Assembly (NCBI GenBank): GCA_031761405.1
Contig: JASEVX010000111.1
Location: 562,009 to 626,008 of the forward strand
From: Serripes groenlandicus
Lineage: Eukaryota; Mollusca; Bivalvia; Cardiida; Cardiidae
Reading direction: 5' to 3'
DNA: 64,000 bases
In this document: piece by piece, positions 61,695 through 64,000 of the stretch
Layout: every line of letters begins with the position of its first letter
How positions within the stretch are numbered: the first letter of the stretch is position 1
Made by a program: the position numbers and the translations under genes
Notes under the pieces: generated by a model
Seen by the model: only the letters and a program-made list of their open reading frames with translations
What the model was told of the DNA's origin: nothing
Databases searched by the model: none

Positions 61695-63299
61695 AGACAA
61701 ATTATTTACTTTGTTATAATTGAGTGAATCCACTCTAATTATTTATTTTGACTACTAATACAAGTACGAAGTGTTGCCTTCCGATCTATGTTTCAGACCA
61801 GTTGAAATGCAGCATATAATAATAAACATAGAGCCTTGTGCCAGGCTACACAACTACCCTTGGCTTATCAGCTATGACCCTAGTAAGCTTGAGTAATTAA
61901 TTACGGCATGCTGCGCTTCAGACACCGTATCTGATTGTATGGTGTAATTATAACAGTATTAAGATTTGACCAAAAGTTGAAGAAGTTATCAAATCTCGGG
62001 GATGTGTAAAGTAAGAGACTTATCAGTATAATAATCACGTTTATCGTCATAAGTACTTTATGGAACGTGTTACGCCCTATGATTAGTATTATATTACGAT
62101 CCTTACAATTCAAATGATATCTTTAACCCGTCACTATAAATAGACTACCAGTTTATACTTCATACATAGCTCAGATCCAAAGATCATTATAGCTGAATAG
62201 GTTTGCCGAGGGGATATGTAGTTTGAGCATTTGGTTGACTTTTATGTCCCCTCCATAAAAAGACAGAAAGGCATTATATTATATTGATACTGATTGCTCT
62301 GTGTAGACATGCTATTACATGTATCTGTTTCTAATAGTTTTTATGAGTCAGAAGCTTTTTGAAATACTACGTGACTAAGCTGCAAACAGTACATTCTCAG
62401 ATTGTATTGCGTGTATCTACATATTGATCATGTTCTACATTTTTCAGTAATGACAAGTGGTTTGTTTTCCTGAAGCAAAGCTATTTCTATCTCTTTTTGC
62501 ACATGTGTTTTCGAGATTTGTGTCCGGTTTATAAATCCTTTTTGAGCGTATGGGTATATTGATATTATTCCCTATGACAAGATAATGTTTCGCTTGTTAG
62601 AAGCTAGACTGGAAACAGTCCATTCATTTATTCTTGCACTAACATTATATACAATTTATAAAAACCTAGATAACGCTCTGAATCTGAACTGATTGTCTGA
62701 TTTGTAATGGGGAGCTACAATATAAAAAGAAATTAAAGTTATTCTATGTTGACATTGTAATATTGTTTTAAACATTAGTGAGGGAATGATTCCAGTCTAA
62801 TTAGTTATAATCATGTCCGTTCGTATTCTAACCATGTTATAATCGCCTCGCTCGAAGATATTTGTGAGAGATATAATACGTTTTGCAGAATCATCCGTTT
62901 GTCCGTATGTCATTCTTTTCTAACTTCACGCGTGTCTCTCTCTTTGTCTGTTTTCATCTTACGCATTTACATACTTGGAACTCTTTGCAAGCATTGTTCA
63001 CGACTAAACGTTCATGTCTCTATTTTTCTGATAATGTTTTGTTCCATATAATTACATTTTGCTTTACCCTTATTTCACACCCGACTTAACATGTCCTTAC
63101 TTGAACTCTTACTAAGTACTCTTTGCTAAGTAATCATATCGAGCGGATTTTGACTAACCTGTAAAATCTGTCGAAGGGATTTTAACTACTAGGCCATTTT
63201 TGGACCGAGGCAATTTTCAATTAATGGATTTTTAAGTTCTCTTGTAATATACATGTCAACAAATTATGCAGGATTCAATTATAATGAGCCCGTTTTCGT
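61695..63299. other. no gene recognised
   Basis: Plain A+T-rich sequence; short open frames are not supported by composition or splice context. Confidence 0.45.
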
Positions 63300-63301
63300 T
63301 A

Positions 63302-64000
63302 AGACGTCAAGCGAGGTCAATGGTGTGGTCAGTGTATAGTATCAGCGTCATTTACCATTTTAGCAAATATAAACTGTAGTATTGCATCTATAGATGTGTT
63401 AAGTCCGTCACGACCTAACGGGCCCTCAGCAACCCAGATATTCAGCTTTGAAAACAGTGCAGAAGCAGCGAATAAGGATATTACAATACTAACGCCTACA
63501 ACAACAAACCATAAGCATATCTATAAAAATGAATATGAAAATATGATAGAAAATATGACCATGGATGACTTTGAAAAATATGCTGATCAATATGACTGTC
63601 ATGATTCTCAGCCGATATGTAACTAGGAATTATACATTACCCTAGACACAGTACTCTTTAATCAACCGAAATAACTGTATATAGAACAGCTAGTTAGCCT
63701 AGCAAGGCAAATAGAAGATGACATAAACCTGTACCGAACAATTTTCCATAAAAGAGCTCAAGAAAATGAAGAATGCCCTAAGGGCCTCCTTATCCGGCAT
63801 AGACGCACTACCAAAAAGGAAGATAGCTGTACGCGATATGCACAGGATTGCTACGCCTTAAAACAATATATCTTTAACGGGGACCCGAAGATAATCGCGG
63901 ATATATTTCAGCGAACACGCACATATAGTAGACACGAACTTAACAGGCCAAGACCAGGAGTCGAAACGTTATCGCAAACATCACAACAAGAGATGTCAGG
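63302..64000 (+). pseudogene. coding-looking frame with two in-frame stops, runs off the window
   Basis: One reading frame stays open from about 63302 to a TAG (63624-63626), continues in the same frame as ELYITLDTVLFNQPK to a TAA (63672-63674), then stays open to the window end (about 108 codons). It includes MIENMTMDDFEKYADQYDCH, LYIEQLVSLARQIEDDINLY and DCYALKQYIFNGDPKIIADI. Codon use is A-rich at third positions, unlike the three genes. I do not recognise the family; a gag-like or other element-encoded protein is a guess. Confidence 0.45.

Overview
This is A+T-rich animal nuclear DNA, most likely from a bivalve mollusc. The inference rests on intron-rich genes with GT/AG-flanked exons, pearl-like elements (short hairpin ends around tandem repeats), tRNA-derived SINEs ending in a GGCGTTAAAC-type tail, and a very dense TTAA-flanked MITE family. 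No bacterial, CRISPR, rRNA or intact tRNA gene was found.

Three protein-coding loci were recognised, all on the minus strand. (1) 54,415 to 45,440: a BEN-domain gene with eight exons, an N-terminal module ending in V-x-V-I-x-V-S, a coiled coil, a Q/S/P/T-rich exon and a C-terminal BEN domain split over two exons. (2) 40,371 to 32,686: eight exons of an ARMC3 homologue (armadillo repeats plus the following F-x-x-N-G-F-Y-D module). The N-terminal and C-terminal parts were not found. (3) 26,383 to 8,520: nine exons of a UTP20/DRIM homologue (HEAT-repeat subunit of the small-subunit processome), again only an internal part of the protein. All three carry coding interruptions: single-base homopolymer length changes, three in-frame stops in ARMC3 and the BEN gene, and some splice-phase mismatches. 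Because they lie in unrelated genes, one of them normally essential, assembly error and real decay both have to be considered.

Most of the rest is mobile DNA. At 2,421-8,219 a hAT-type element has matching termini and a perfect 8-bp target duplication, keeps a BED-finger fragment, and is filled with later insertions. About twenty pearl/HINE-like elements (probably Helentron-derived) are spread through the introns. They share one plan: A-A-C-A-A-G (or A-C-T-A-G-A-A-T), a hairpin, a family-specific inverted repeat, tandem monomers of about 145-240 bp, a GACGGAC-type stretch, then the partner inverted repeat. About fifty copies of a TTAA/CCCTTTCCC MITE (piggyBac-like) form nested hairpins. Other items are SINEs, a LINE remnant (31,585-32,345), a 28-bp minisatellite of about 58 units (55,030-56,665), a fold-back element built of TCGTGCGCACGA units (23,875-24,370), another built of AGCTCGTCAC units (41,038-41,264), and a perfect inverted duplication overlapping an ARMC3 exon (37,281-38,965).

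The right end (56,700-63,300) shows no recognisable gene. The last 700 bases carry a coding-looking reading frame, with two in-frame stops, that runs off the window.
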